Source: VYFG01 sp964403545 (GTDB lineage Bacteria > Pseudomonadota > Gammaproteobacteria > Arenicellales > Poriferihabitantaceae). From it: a stretch of 14,799 nucleotides of DNA. Location: assembly GCA_964403545.1 (NCBI GenBank), contig CAYOGN010000215.1:1-14799 (forward strand), in the 5' to 3' direction. The translations under genes and the position numbers were made by a program. Below the pieces are notes generated by a model. That model worked only from the letters and a program-made list of their open reading frames with translations, was not told the DNA's origin and searched no databases. Position 1 is the stretch's first letter, and each line of letters opens with the position of its first letter. Positions 6,527 to 14,466 of the stretch are shown piece after piece.

Positions 6527-8410
6527 ATGTTAAACAGTACCCCCTGGTGGAAATATTTTCTTGTATTGACAGTTTTGCTCACTGGATTTTTTTTCGCGTT
6601 TCCCAATGTTTTCAGTAATGATCCCGGAATGGCCATTCGAGGTGCCCGCGGTTTGAGCCTGGAAGTATCCGCCCTGGAAAAAGTGGAAGGGATATTGACC
6701 GCCGGAAATATTGAAGCCAAATCCATAATTCAGGATAGCAAGGGCATTCGTATTCGATTTAAATCCAGCGAAGATCAACTGCTGACCAGAGATCTGATGG
6801 AGCAATCCCTGGGAGAGGGTTTCAGTACTGCGTTGACACTACTTTCAGGTGCGCCAGCATGGCTTATTGAATCCGGTGCCAATCCCATGTATCTCGGCCT
6901 TGACCTTCGGGGTGGTGTTCATTTTTTGCTTGAAGTCAATATGGATAGCGCCATTGATCGATCCCGGCAACGTTATGAAGACGATATCAAGCTGGTTTTA
7001 CGCGAAGGTAAGTTGCGTTATCGGAGTGTGAAGAAAAATTCTAGTGGCATTATCGAAATCACCATGCGGGATCCGGCACAACGGGAAGATGCAATCAGGC
7101 TGTTGAACAAAGAGCTACAGGAACTTGATGTCAGGAGCGACGATACCCGGGACGGCAGCTTGACGGCCACCTTGACCGAGACCCAGATTGATGAAATCAA
7201 GACTTTTGCCCTGGAGCAGAATATGACTGCGCTCAGAAATCGAATCGACCAGTTGGGCGTAGCGGAACCAGTGGTCCAGCAGCAGGGCGCTGATCGAATT
7301 GTCATTCAGCTTCCGGGAGTTCAGGATACCGAACGTGCCAAGCGTATCCTCGGGCGTGCGGCGACCCTGGAAATGCGAATGGTCGATGAGAAGAATACTG
7401 CCCAGGCGGAGCAGTCCGGTCAGGCTCCTCCCGGTTCCCGCCTGTACAAATTCCGTGATGGCAGGAGAATCTTGCTCCTGAAGCGGATTATCTATTCAGG
7501 TGACAATATCGTCGATGCAGCCGCCAGCATAGATACCCAGAATGGGACGCCAATTGTCAGCATCACCCTGGATGCAGAAGGGGCACGTAAAAATAGCCGG
7601 ATAACTGCTGACAATATCGGCAATCGAATGGCGGTGGTATATGTTGAGTTGACCTCGAAGTCGCAAAAGGATGCGAATGGTAATGTGGTTTTTGATGACA
7701 ATGGGGAACCGGTACGAATCAGTGGCAAACTTGAAGAAGTGATTACGGCGCCAGTTATTCGTAGCCAACTGGGTAAACGCTTTCAGATTGAAGGTATTGA
7801 TAGCGTTGACGAGGCGCGGGATTTGTCGCTGATGTTGCGCTCAGGCGCGCTGGCAGCGCCGGTTGAAATCATCGAAGAACGTACCGTTGGGCCCAGTCTT
7901 GGTCAGGCCAATATTTCTCAGGGATTTATTTCTGTAACGGTTGGATTTGCTCTGGTGCTGTTGTTTATGTTGATTTATTACCGGATGTTTGGCATTGCGG
8001 CGAATGTCGCACTGACGGTTAACCTGGTGTTAATGGTGGCGGTATTGTCATTCTTTCAAGCGACCCTGACATTGCCGGGAGTGGCAGGTATTGTGCTCAC
8101 TGTAGGCATGGCGGTGGATGCAAATGTTTTGATTTTCGAACGAATCAGGGAAGAAATACGCAATGGAAATTCACCCCAGGCCAGTATTCATCTTGGTTAT
8201 GACAAGGCGTTATCCACAATTATTGACGCTAATGTGACGACTTTGATTGCAGCTGTGGTGTTATTTAATTTTGGTACTGGTCCAATCAAGGGATTTGCCG
8301 TTACCCTGAGTATTGGCATACTGACCTCCATGTTTACCGCGATACTACTGACCCGGGTGCTGGTAAACTGGTACTACGGTGGTAAAAATATCAAACAATT
8401 GGCGATTTAA
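6527..8410 (+). CDS. secD: Protein translocase subunit SecD
   Basis: SecD, with SecF, uses the proton-motive force to help complete protein export through SecYEG. The 627 residues are close to the usual proteobacterial length (about 615). TM1 lies near 9-27. The large periplasmic P1 region follows, with the hallmark LGLDLRGG (123-130) and later NRIDQLGVAEPVVQQQG and IVIQLPGV. Five further TM segments run from about 460 to 615, with GMAVDANVLIFERIREE in the membrane domain (Asp531-Ala-Asn533, the conserved proton-pathway region). The ATG at 6527 fits the expected N-terminus WWKYFLVLTVLL, but no Shine-Dalgarno precedes it. It lies 113 bases after yajC and 12 bases before secF. No truncation or missing motif is apparent. 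Confidence 0.97.
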   Translation: MLNSTPWWKYFLVLTVLLTGFFFAFPNVFSNDPGMAIRGARGLSLEVSALEKVEGILTAGNIEAKSIIQDSKGIRIRFKSSEDQLLTRDLMEQSLGEGFSTALTLLSGAPAWLIESGANPMYLGLDLRGGVHFLLEVNMDSAIDRSRQRYEDDIKLVLREGKLRYRSVKKNSSGIIEITMRDPAQREDAIRLLNKELQELDVRSDDTRDGSLTATLTETQIDEIKTFALEQNMTALRNRIDQLGVAEPVVQQQGADRIVIQLPGVQDTERAKRILGRAATLEMRMVDEKNTAQAEQSGQAPPGSRLYKFRDGRRILLLKRIIYSGDNIVDAAASIDTQNGTPIVSITLDAEGARKNSRITADNIGNRMAVVYVELTSKSQKDANGNVVFDDNGEPVRISGKLEEVITAPVIRSQLGKRFQIEGIDSVDEARDLSLMLRSGALAAPVEIIEERTVGPSLGQANISQGFISVTVGFALVLLFMLIYYRMFGIAANVALTVNLVLMVAVLSFFQATLTLPGVAGIVLTVGMAVDANVLIFERIREEIRNGNSPQASIHLGYDKALSTIIDANVTTLIAAVVLFNFGTGPIKGFAVTLSIGILTSMFTAILLTRVLVNWYYGGKNIKQLAI

Positions 8411-8422
8411 AGGATCAGATCA

Positions 8423-9439
8423 ATGCAAATTTTAAATAAAGTTACCAATTATGACTTTCTTGGCAAACGTCGGCTTGCGTTTGTATTTTCCCTTGTTCTG
8501 ATCATCATCAGTGTTGGATCCATTGTGCTCAGAGGGCTTTCCTTTGGTATCGATTTTACCGGGGGAACACTGGTTGAGGTTAGTTACCAGCAACCCGTTC
8601 AGGTACAGATAGTACGGGATGCACTACAGAAAAACGGTTTTGGTGATGCAGTGGTACAACATTTTGGTACTTCTCATGATGTCATGATCAGGTTGCCGGC
8701 AGATACGGCTGTCGAGTCGGGTAAGGCGGCAGAGATCAGTAGCAAAGTCATGCAGACTTTGCGCGGACCCGCGGGAGAGGTATTGATCGATCAGGCCGGC
8801 GCGAAAGTACAGCAATGTAGTTCCGTCGGTGGCGCTGTCCAGGATTGCCAGTTGCAAATGCGGCGAGTTGAGTTTGTCGGGCCTCAGGTGGGTGACGAAC
8901 TTGCTAACCAGGGCGGTCTGGCGATGCTGTATGCTTTGATCGGTATATTGATTTATGTCATGTTTCGATTCGAGTGGCGTTTTGCTGTTGGCTCAGTGGT
9001 TGCACTGATACATGACGTAGTGATTACCATTGGCATTTTTGCTTTTTTCCAATTTGAATTTTCCCTTGCCGTGCTTGCCGCGGTTCTCGCGGTGATCGGT
9101 TATTCGTTGAACGATACCATCGTTGTTTATGATCGGATAAGGGAAAATTTCCGAAAAATGCGAAAGAGTGATTCGGCAAATATTATGAATACCTCTATCA
9201 ATCAAACACTTCCAAGAACCATCCTGACATCGCTGACAACGCTGCTCGTGGTTGTGATTTTATTGATTTTTGGTGGCGAAGTGATTCGCGGATTTTCAAT
9301 TGCGCTGTCAATCGGAGTACTGGTCGGGACCTATTCGTCTGTTTTTGTCGCAAGTCCTGTTGTATATTGGCTGGGAATAACCCGTGAAGACATGATGCCC
9401 GTGGTCAAGGAAGGTGCTGAAGCGGATGCGCAGCCCTGA
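8423..9439 (+). CDS. secF: Protein translocase subunit SecF
   Basis: SecF is the partner of SecD in the proton-driven Sec accessory complex. The 338-residue protein has TM1 near 18-37, the signature GLSFGIDFTGGTLVEV, a periplasmic P4 domain, and five C-terminal TM segments. Within these is the conserved IGYSLNDTIVVYDRIREN (Asp231 in the membrane motif). AAAGGA (8409-8414) lies 8 bases before the ATG and is one of the few clear Shine-Dalgarno sequences in this operon. The periplasmic domain contains a C-x9-C pair (Cys132, Cys142) in a short segment before MRRVEFVGPQVG, absent from E. coli SecF as I remember it. The protein is about 15 residues longer than E. coli SecF. nrdR follows after 16 bases. 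Confidence 0.97.
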   Translation: MQILNKVTNYDFLGKRRLAFVFSLVLIIISVGSIVLRGLSFGIDFTGGTLVEVSYQQPVQVQIVRDALQKNGFGDAVVQHFGTSHDVMIRLPADTAVESGKAAEISSKVMQTLRGPAGEVLIDQAGAKVQQCSSVGGAVQDCQLQMRRVEFVGPQVGDELANQGGLAMLYALIGILIYVMFRFEWRFAVGSVVALIHDVVITIGIFAFFQFEFSLAVLAAVLAVIGYSLNDTIVVYDRIRENFRKMRKSDSANIMNTSINQTLPRTILTSLTTLLVVVILLIFGGEVIRGFSIALSIGVLVGTYSSVFVASPVVYWLGITREDMMPVVKEGAEADAQP

Positions 9440-9455
9440 ATTCCGGCGCTGACTC

Positions 9456-9962
9456 ATGCGTTGCCCTTTCTGTGCAAATGAAGATACCCGGGTAATCGAT
9501 TCTCGACTTGGTGATGGCGGCGAAAGCGTGCGGCGGCGGCGCGAATGTCAGTCTTGCGAAGAACGGTTTACCACCTTCGAGCACGTTTCTCTGCAAATGC
9601 CCCCAGTAATCAAGTCTGACGGTGTCAGGGAACGTTTTGACGAGAGTAAACTGCGACGTGGATTAACCAGGGCGCTGGAAAAGCGGCCTGTAGAGGTGAC
9701 CACGGTTGAGGCAGCGGTAAACCGTATCATGCGACAGTTTACCCATAACGGCGACCGTGAAATTGAGACCAGGCAAATTGGTGAGGCGGTAATGGCTGAA
9801 TTGCGCGATATAGATGAGGTGGCATACGTACGATTTGCTTCGGTTTATCGCAGTTTTCAGGATCTCGAGGCATTCAGTGATGAAGTGGAAAAGCTGCGTG
9901 AGATCCTGACCGATCAACCTGGCAAGGAACAATTGTCAATGTTTTCAAACGCAAAAGACTGA
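9456..9962 (+). CDS. nrdR: Transcriptional repressor NrdR
   Basis: NrdR is a zinc- and nucleotide-binding repressor of ribonucleotide reductase genes that senses ATP/dATP. The N-terminal zinc ribbon has the expected cysteines (CPFC at 3-6, CQSC at 31-34) and the basic strand ESVRRRREC. The ATP-cone domain follows from about 46 (PPVIKSDGVRERFDESKLRRGL) to about 136 (DIDEVAYVRFASVYRSFQDLEAF). At 168 residues it is a little longer than the E. coli protein (about 149), because of a C-terminal tail. The start gives the family N-terminus MRCPFC; the Shine-Dalgarno is poor. Its position between secF and ribD reproduces the common nrdR-ribD linkage. Targets (NrdR boxes before nrd genes) are not in this window, and I found no obvious NrdR box here. 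Confidence 0.96.
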   Translation: MRCPFCANEDTRVIDSRLGDGGESVRRRRECQSCEERFTTFEHVSLQMPPVIKSDGVRERFDESKLRRGLTRALEKRPVEVTTVEAAVNRIMRQFTHNGDREIETRQIGEAVMAELRDIDEVAYVRFASVYRSFQDLEAFSDEVEKLREILTDQPGKEQLSMFSNAKD

Positions 9963-9964
9963 TC

Positions 9965-11152
9965 ATGGCAATTTTTCCGGGGATCAGGGAATTAAAGGAA
10001 TCCATTGGAGTCCAGGCTGAGCCAGAGTTCAGTATTCCACCTGAGTATAAAGTTCAGCCGGGGGACGACTTTCGGTTTATGGCTCGCGCGCTTAAACTTG
10101 CTGAAAAAGGAACCAATTCAACTCACCCCAATCCACGTGTAGGATGCGTAATCAGCAATAATGGTGTGATTGTCGGAGAAGGATACCATCAGCTTGCGGG
10201 CCAACCCCATGCGGAGGTGTTTGCCCTCAAACGGGCTGGAAAATACGCAAAAGATGCCACCCTGTATGTCAATCTCGAGCCATGTTGCCATCATGGCCGT
10301 ACACCACCATGTACCGATGCCATTATAAAGGCCGGTGTCGCGCGGGTCGTGATCGCCATGGAGGACCCTAACCCACTGGTAAACCGTGCCGGAATTTCCG
10401 CGTTGAGAAATGCTGGTATCGAGGTCGAATCGGGGAACAATAGTGAATGGGCAGCCAGGTTAAATCGGGGATTTATCAAGCGCATTACTCGTGGTGTTCC
10501 GTGGGTGACATTAAAAATCGCCGCGAGTCTGGATGGTAAAACAGCAATGGCAAATGGTGAAAGTCAGTGGATTACTTCCGAGCCTGCGCGTCTCGATGCA
10601 CATCGAATTCGGGCGGCCAGTTCGGCCATTCTTACCGGTATCGGAACCGTATTACGGGATGATCCACGGATGACAGCCCGTATACCGGATGCCGGGCGTC
10701 AACCACTAAGGATAATTCTTGATAGTCGGCTCAGTACGCCGGTAGATGCCAGAATATTAAATGAATCCGGGGATGTGCTTATTATCACCTCACCCAATGA
10801 AGTGCGTGATGCAGGTTTGTATGGACAGAAAAATGTAGAGGTTATTGGTTGTCCACTACGCGATGGCGCCATTGATCTGGAACAGGTAATGCTGGAACTC
10901 GGCCGACGGGAAATTAATGATTTGATGCTGGAGGCCGGTTCCCGCCTTAGTGGAACCATGCTTCAGCAGAATCTGGTTGACGAGTTAATTGTGTATATGG
11001 CCCCGGATCTGCTGGGTAGCAGCGCTCGAGGTATGTTTCGAATTCCCGGACTGGAGTCTATTCAGGACAAAATTGTTCTCGAATTTCGGGATGTTACCAG
11101 GGTTGGGCGGGACATTCGATTAACGTTACACGTGGCTAATCTGAGCGAGTAA
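9965..11152 (+). CDS. ribD: Bifunctional riboflavin deaminase/reductase RibD
   Basis: RibD catalyses the second and third steps of riboflavin synthesis: deamination of the pyrimidine from GTP cyclohydrolase II, then NADPH-dependent reduction of the ribosyl side chain. The deaminase domain (about 36-160) shows the zinc site HAEV (His82, Glu84 catalytic) and EPCCHHGRTPPC (Cys107, Cys116). The reductase domain (about 175-390) shows LKIAASLDGKTAMANGESQWITS, the GIGTVLRDDPRMT segment and VDELIVYMAPDLLGSSARGM. The ATG at 9965 lies 2 bases after the nrdR stop and adds about 34 residues before the family start region. A downstream ATG at 10079 (MARALKLA) has GGGGG upstream, but would remove the Asp-Phe residues that usually precede this motif. 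ribE follows after 13 bases. Confidence 0.96.
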   Translation: MAIFPGIRELKESIGVQAEPEFSIPPEYKVQPGDDFRFMARALKLAEKGTNSTHPNPRVGCVISNNGVIVGEGYHQLAGQPHAEVFALKRAGKYAKDATLYVNLEPCCHHGRTPPCTDAIIKAGVARVVIAMEDPNPLVNRAGISALRNAGIEVESGNNSEWAARLNRGFIKRITRGVPWVTLKIAASLDGKTAMANGESQWITSEPARLDAHRIRAASSAILTGIGTVLRDDPRMTARIPDAGRQPLRIILDSRLSTPVDARILNESGDVLIITSPNEVRDAGLYGQKNVEVIGCPLRDGAIDLEQVMLELGRREINDLMLEAGSRLSGTMLQQNLVDELIVYMAPDLLGSSARGMFRIPGLESIQDKIVLEFRDVTRVGRDIRLTLHVANLSE

Positions 11153-11165
11153 GCCTGCCTGTTCT

Positions 11166-11804
11166 ATGTTTACTGGCATTATTGAAGCTCTTGGAACCAT
11201 TATTTCTGTGGAAAGTTCCGCTGCAGATAGCGGCAGAAGTGCGATTTTAGCAGTGGACACCGGATCGTTAACTGTTGCTGAAACCAGAGTCGGGGACAGT
11301 ATTGCCGTGAATGGGGTTTGCCTGACCGTTACCCGAGTTCAATCAGTGAAAAATATTGTACATTTTGATGTGTCGCCCGAAACCCTTGCAAAATGCCTCA
11401 TCGACCAATGGCGAGCTGGCGACCGGGTAAATATTGAATCTGCATTAACCCTGCAAAAACCCCTGGGGGGTCACCTGGTGTCAGGGCATGTTGATGGCAA
11501 AGGGGTGCTGATAAAACGGCTGGATAGGGCGCAATCATCCTCTATGCAGTTCAGGTCACCACGATCAATCGGGCGTTACATTGCAGTGAAAGGATCCATT
11601 ACTGTGGACGGTATCAGCCTGACTTCAAATCAGGTTGAAGACCAGCAGGATAAAACACTTTTCGAGGTTACTATTGTTCCCCATACCTTGAAATGCACTA
11701 ATCTGGGCAGTATTGTTGAAGGCAATTCAGTCCACCTTGAAATTGATCTGCTTGCACGTTATATCGAACGTATCAGAGAATCTGACCGGGTTACAACGCT
11801 ATGA
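11166..11804 (+). CDS. ribE: Riboflavin synthase alpha chain
   Basis: Riboflavin synthase converts two molecules of 6,7-dimethyl-8-ribityllumazine into riboflavin and the pyrimidine substrate of RibH, the last step of the pathway. The 212-residue protein begins with the invariant MFTGII and has two homologous lumazine-binding barrels: repeat 1 with SIAVNGVCLTV (about 46-56), the linker region GGHLVSGHVDGKG (101-113), and repeat 2 with SITVDGISLT. A C-terminal helix for trimerisation ends the protein. Its stop overlaps the start of ribBX by 4 bases (ATGA at 11801-11804), a sign of translational coupling. No strong Shine-Dalgarno is seen. The gene is called ribC in E. coli and ribE in many other proteobacteria. 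Confidence 0.96.
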   Translation: MFTGIIEALGTIISVESSAADSGRSAILAVDTGSLTVAETRVGDSIAVNGVCLTVTRVQSVKNIVHFDVSPETLAKCLIDQWRAGDRVNIESALTLQKPLGGHLVSGHVDGKGVLIKRLDRAQSSSMQFRSPRSIGRYIAVKGSITVDGISLTSNQVEDQQDKTLFEVTIVPHTLKCTNLGSIVEGNSVHLEIDLLARYIERIRESDRVTTL

Positions 11805-12985
11805 ACAATCAAACTACATTGGATTGTGTGAGTCCTATTGAGGACGTCCTGGCTGATTTTCGTCAGGGAAAGATGGTTATCCTGGTCGATGATGAAGATC
11901 GTGAAAATGAAGGGGATTTATTGGTCGCAGCAGAATTTATTACTGATGACCATATTAACTTTATGGCAACCCAGGGTCGCGGCCTGATTTGTCTGACCCT
12001 GACCGAAGAACGCTGTCAGCAACTGGATCTCCCGCTCATGGTTAGTCGAAATAGTGCACGCTTTTCGACAAACTTCACGGTTTCCATTGAAGCCGCTGAA
12101 GGCGTCACTACCGGCATATCCGCACAGGATCGCGCCATTACTATTCGTACTGCGGTCAAACGAAATGCGTCGCCGGAGGATATTGTAACCCCGGGGCACA
12201 TTTTCCCGATCAAGTCTCATCCCGGAGGTGTTTTAACCCGTGCCGGGCATACCGAAGCCGGGGTTGATATGGCAAGAATTTGTGGATTTGAGCCTGCCAG
12301 CGTGATTTGTGAAATTCTCAAACAGGATGGTTCAATGGCCCGTTTACCGGACTTGCTTGAGTTTGGTGCCCAACACGATATAAAGATTGGAACGATTGCG
12401 CAACTGATCGGGTTTCGGATGAGAAACGATCCTACGGTGAAGCGTATCGCTGAACACAAAATGGATCTTGAACAGGGATTATTCAATACATTCATATACC
12501 AGGACATGGTAGAGGGGGGCGTTCATATGGCCCTGACTTACGGTCACATTGATCCGGCCCAACCCGTGGCCGTGCGGGTGCATGTGCATCGGGGGCTACT
12601 GGATACGGTGATCAAAAGTGATGGACCGCAGTACTGGAGTAATAAATCAACCCTGGAATCCATCGTTAATCATGGTTCAGGCGTATTGGTCCTGTTGGCC
12701 TATCATGAATCGGCCGAAGAATTGGCATCACGCATCGATTTGCGTAACAACTCCCGGCGGCGTAAAACTTCTCTGGACAGAGACCCCTCAGTTAAACAAC
12801 AGGATCCAGCCAATTTGAGGATGCTGGGTGCTGGTGGGCAGATTCTTGCTGACCTTGGGGTTCATCAGGTGCTGGCTCTTGGTCGGGAAAAAAGGGCTCA
12901 CGGCCTGTCTGGCTTTGGTCTTGAAGTTGTAGAATACATAGCTGATCAGAAAGCATTGAAAAAATGGAAAAAAAGCGATGAATGA
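11801..12985 (+). CDS. ribBX: RibBX: 3,4-dihydroxy-2-butanone-4-phosphate synthase fused to a degenerate GTP cyclohydrolase II domain (often annotated ribBA)
   Basis: The N-terminal half (about 10-210) is a complete DHBP synthase, which turns ribulose 5-phosphate into the four-carbon unit used by RibH. It carries VDDEDRENEGDL (29-40), GLICLTL, FTVSIEAAEGVTTGISAQDRA and HPGGVLTRAGHTEA (His150, Glu152). The C-terminal half (about 220-394) keeps the GTP cyclohydrolase II layout, with RVHVHRGLLDTV and GAGGQILADLGV...GLSGFGLEVVEYI. It has no cysteine after Cys170, so all three zinc ligands of a true RibA are gone, and the RQEGRGIGL-like segment reads AYHESAEELAS (300-310). This fits the RibBX variant described in Proteobacteria such as Shewanella, whose second domain has no GTP cyclohydrolase II activity. 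A separate ribA would be needed. The gene overlaps ribE by 4 bases and ribH by 8. Confidence 0.94.
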   Translation: MNNQTTLDCVSPIEDVLADFRQGKMVILVDDEDRENEGDLLVAAEFITDDHINFMATQGRGLICLTLTEERCQQLDLPLMVSRNSARFSTNFTVSIEAAEGVTTGISAQDRAITIRTAVKRNASPEDIVTPGHIFPIKSHPGGVLTRAGHTEAGVDMARICGFEPASVICEILKQDGSMARLPDLLEFGAQHDIKIGTIAQLIGFRMRNDPTVKRIAEHKMDLEQGLFNTFIYQDMVEGGVHMALTYGHIDPAQPVAVRVHVHRGLLDTVIKSDGPQYWSNKSTLESIVNHGSGVLVLLAYHESAEELASRIDLRNNSRRRKTSLDRDPSVKQQDPANLRMLGAGGQILADLGVHQVLALGREKRAHGLSGFGLEVVEYIADQKALKKWKKSDE

Positions 12986-13448
12986 AATATCCGGAGATTT
13001 TATTAACTGTGGAGGTCGGTACGCCATTGTCGCGGGCCGGTTCAACCACTTTATCACCGACAAACTGATTCAGGGCGCCATTGACGGGTTTTCGCGTCAT
13101 GGTATCAAGGATAGCGATGTTGACCTGGTCTGGGTTCCGGGTGCGTTTGAAATGCCTTTTGCAGTCCATCAGTTGATCAAGGGTGAAAAATTTGACGCCA
13201 TCATTACCCTGGGTGCGGTTATTCGTGGTGCAACGCCACATTTTGACCACGTTGCCGGTCAATGTGCCAGCGGAATTTCCAGACTGAACGCGGAAGCAGA
13301 TATCCCCGTCATTTTTGGGGTGCTGACTACAGATACCATTGAGCAAGCCATCGAACGTGCTGGAACCAAGGCAGGTAACAAAGGCTTTGAAGCTGCCATG
13401 ACGGCACTGGAGATGGTGAGTCTTACCCGCTTGATACGGACGACCTGA
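12978..13448 (+). CDS. ribH: 6,7-dimethyl-8-ribityllumazine synthase
   Basis: Lumazine synthase condenses the DHBP product of RibB with the pyrimidine product of the RibD pathway (after dephosphorylation) to give the substrate of riboflavin synthase. The 156-residue protein shows all the expected sites: AIVAGRFNHFIT for ring stacking (Phe22), VPGAFEMP (53-60), GAVIRGATPHFDHVA with catalytic His88, and GVLTTDTIEQAIERAGTKAGNKG (114-136) for phosphate and product contacts. Length is typical. The ATG at 12978 lies inside the end of ribBX (8-base overlap), so translation is probably coupled. nusB starts 1 base after the stop, or 22 bases after it if the second TTG is used. Confidence 0.97.
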   Translation: MNEISGDFINCGGRYAIVAGRFNHFITDKLIQGAIDGFSRHGIKDSDVDLVWVPGAFEMPFAVHQLIKGEKFDAIITLGAVIRGATPHFDHVAGQCASGISRLNAEADIPVIFGVLTTDTIEQAIERAGTKAGNKGFEAAMTALEMVSLTRLIRTT

Positions 13449-13449
13449 A

Positions 13450-13869
13450 TTGGCCAGGAGTGGTAGACATTTGGCTCGTCGCTGCGCCGTGCAGGCGTTA
13501 TATCAATGGCAAATGACTGGCCAGGCTCCGGAAGAGATTGTTAAAACGTTTATCAGTAACGAAAACCTGACCGGTAAACATCGTGACTATTTTCTTGGTC
13601 TGATCAATATTATTCCCCACTACATCGATAATATTGACGCATTAATCGCTCCACATCTTGACCGGAAGCAGGAAAGGGTTGATCTGATTGAGCAAGCGAT
13701 ACTGCGTCTTGGTACCTATGAACTGCAATACGATAAATCAATTCCTACCGGAGTTGTCATTGACCAGGCCATTGATATTGCAAAAGTATTCTGCTCCGAG
13801 CATGGATATAAATATGTTAACGGAGTGCTCGATAAGGTAGCAGGTGTGGTTCGTGACGGCCAGGATTAA
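13450..13869 (+). CDS. nusB: Transcription antitermination factor NusB
   Basis: NusB binds boxA RNA together with NusE (ribosomal protein S10) and supports rRNA antitermination. The 139-residue all-helical protein has the family N-terminus ARRCAVQALYQWQM, the central RVDLIEQAILRLGTYELQY, the PTGVVIDQAIDIAKVF helix and the terminal YKYVNGVLDKVA. Two TTG starts are possible. TTG at 13450 gives MARSGRHLARR, which resembles other NusB N-termini. TTG at 13471 has a good Shine-Dalgarno (AGGAG, 13456-13460) 10 bases upstream and would shorten the protein by seven residues. I kept the longer one with low certainty about the exact start. The gene follows ribH after 1 base and overlaps pgpA by 26 bases, with no thiL between. 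Confidence 0.94.
   Translation: MARSGRHLARRCAVQALYQWQMTGQAPEEIVKTFISNENLTGKHRDYFLGLINIIPHYIDNIDALIAPHLDRKQERVDLIEQAILRLGTYELQYDKSIPTGVVIDQAIDIAKVFCSEHGYKYVNGVLDKVAGVVRDGQD
13456..13460 (+). promoter_or_regulatory. Shine-Dalgarno that may set the nusB start at TTG 13471
   Basis: AGGAG lies 10 bases before an in-frame TTG at 13471 and inside the longer nusB reading. If used, NusB begins at LARRCAVQAL (as MARRCAVQAL) rather than seven residues earlier. Confidence 0.45.
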
Positions 13870-14356
13870 TCGCCCGGCTACCCGTAGTGATCTGTTTGCT
13901 ACTCCCGGTGCATTCCTCGGACTGGGATTCGGCTCCGGATTAGCCTCCGTGGCGCCGGGCACATTTGGTACCCTGGCGGCAGTACCAATTTACTGGTTGC
14001 TGGTATCAATGGGTCGCAGTTACTATCTGGTGGCCACATTAATCATCATCGTTTCAGGTGTGTGGATTTGCGGGCATACTGCGAAAATACTGAAAAGTCA
14101 TGACCATCCGGCCATCGTATGGGATGAATTCGCTGGCTACCTGGTTACAATGTTGCTGGTTCCTGCCACCGTCATTAATGTTGTCGCCGGATTTTTTTTG
14201 TTTCGTCTGTTTGATATTGCTAAACCGTGGCCAATCAGGTGGGTTGACCGGAATGTTCATGGTGGATTCGGAATTGTTCTGGATGATCTGATTGCAGGTG
14301 TAGTTTCAGCGGGCATACTTTTAGTGCTAAATGAAGCGGAAATCTTCAGTTTATGA
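13844..14356 (+). CDS. pgpA: Phosphatidylglycerophosphatase A
   Basis: PgpA removes the phosphate from phosphatidylglycerophosphate in the inner membrane, the last step of phosphatidylglycerol synthesis. The 170-residue protein matches the family closely: GLGFGSGLASVAPGTFGTLAAVP (26-48), the acidic motif HPAIVWDEFAGYLVTM (88-103), FRLFDIAKPWPIRWVDRNVHGGFGIVLDDLIAGV (120-153) with several conserved Asp/Glu, and three to four membrane segments. The GTG at 13844 overlaps the nusB end by 26 bases. GTG at 13853 (MTARINRPATR) is a close in-frame alternative with a 17-base overlap. In many gammaproteobacteria thiL separates nusB and pgpA; it is missing here. This is the last gene of the long + strand run. 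Confidence 0.95.
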   Translation: MWFVTARINRPATRSDLFATPGAFLGLGFGSGLASVAPGTFGTLAAVPIYWLLVSMGRSYYLVATLIIIVSGVWICGHTAKILKSHDHPAIVWDEFAGYLVTMLLVPATVINVVAGFFLFRLFDIAKPWPIRWVDRNVHGGFGIVLDDLIAGVVSAGILLVLNEAEIFSL

Positions 14357-14380
14357 ACTTCTGTCTGGTGACAAAGGCTG

Positions 14381-14407
14381 AAAATGTGTATTACCATTTT
14401 TTTATTC
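14381..14407 (+). terminator. Possible weak terminator after pgpA
   Basis: AAAATG (14381-14386) and CATTTT (14395-14400) form a 6-bp AT-rich stem with an 8-base loop, followed by a T-run that continues to about 14403. The stem is weak, but it sits 25 bases after the pgpA stop, where an end of the operon is expected. The rest of 14357-14466 shows no gene or clear promoter. Confidence 0.35.
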
Positions 14408-14466
14408 AATTCATAGTGCAAGTATTTTTTCTCAACATTACCCGGTAGAGGTTCCATTAAATAATC

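Noticed and set aside
9440..9455. FMN riboswitch before the riboflavin genes
   Set aside because: The gaps before nrdR (16 bases) and ribD (2 bases) are far too short, and no RFN-like structure is visible.
12792..13346. 184-residue open frame on the - strand across ribBX/ribH
   Set aside because: It is opposite two well-supported genes with all catalytic motifs and has no recognisable feature of its own.
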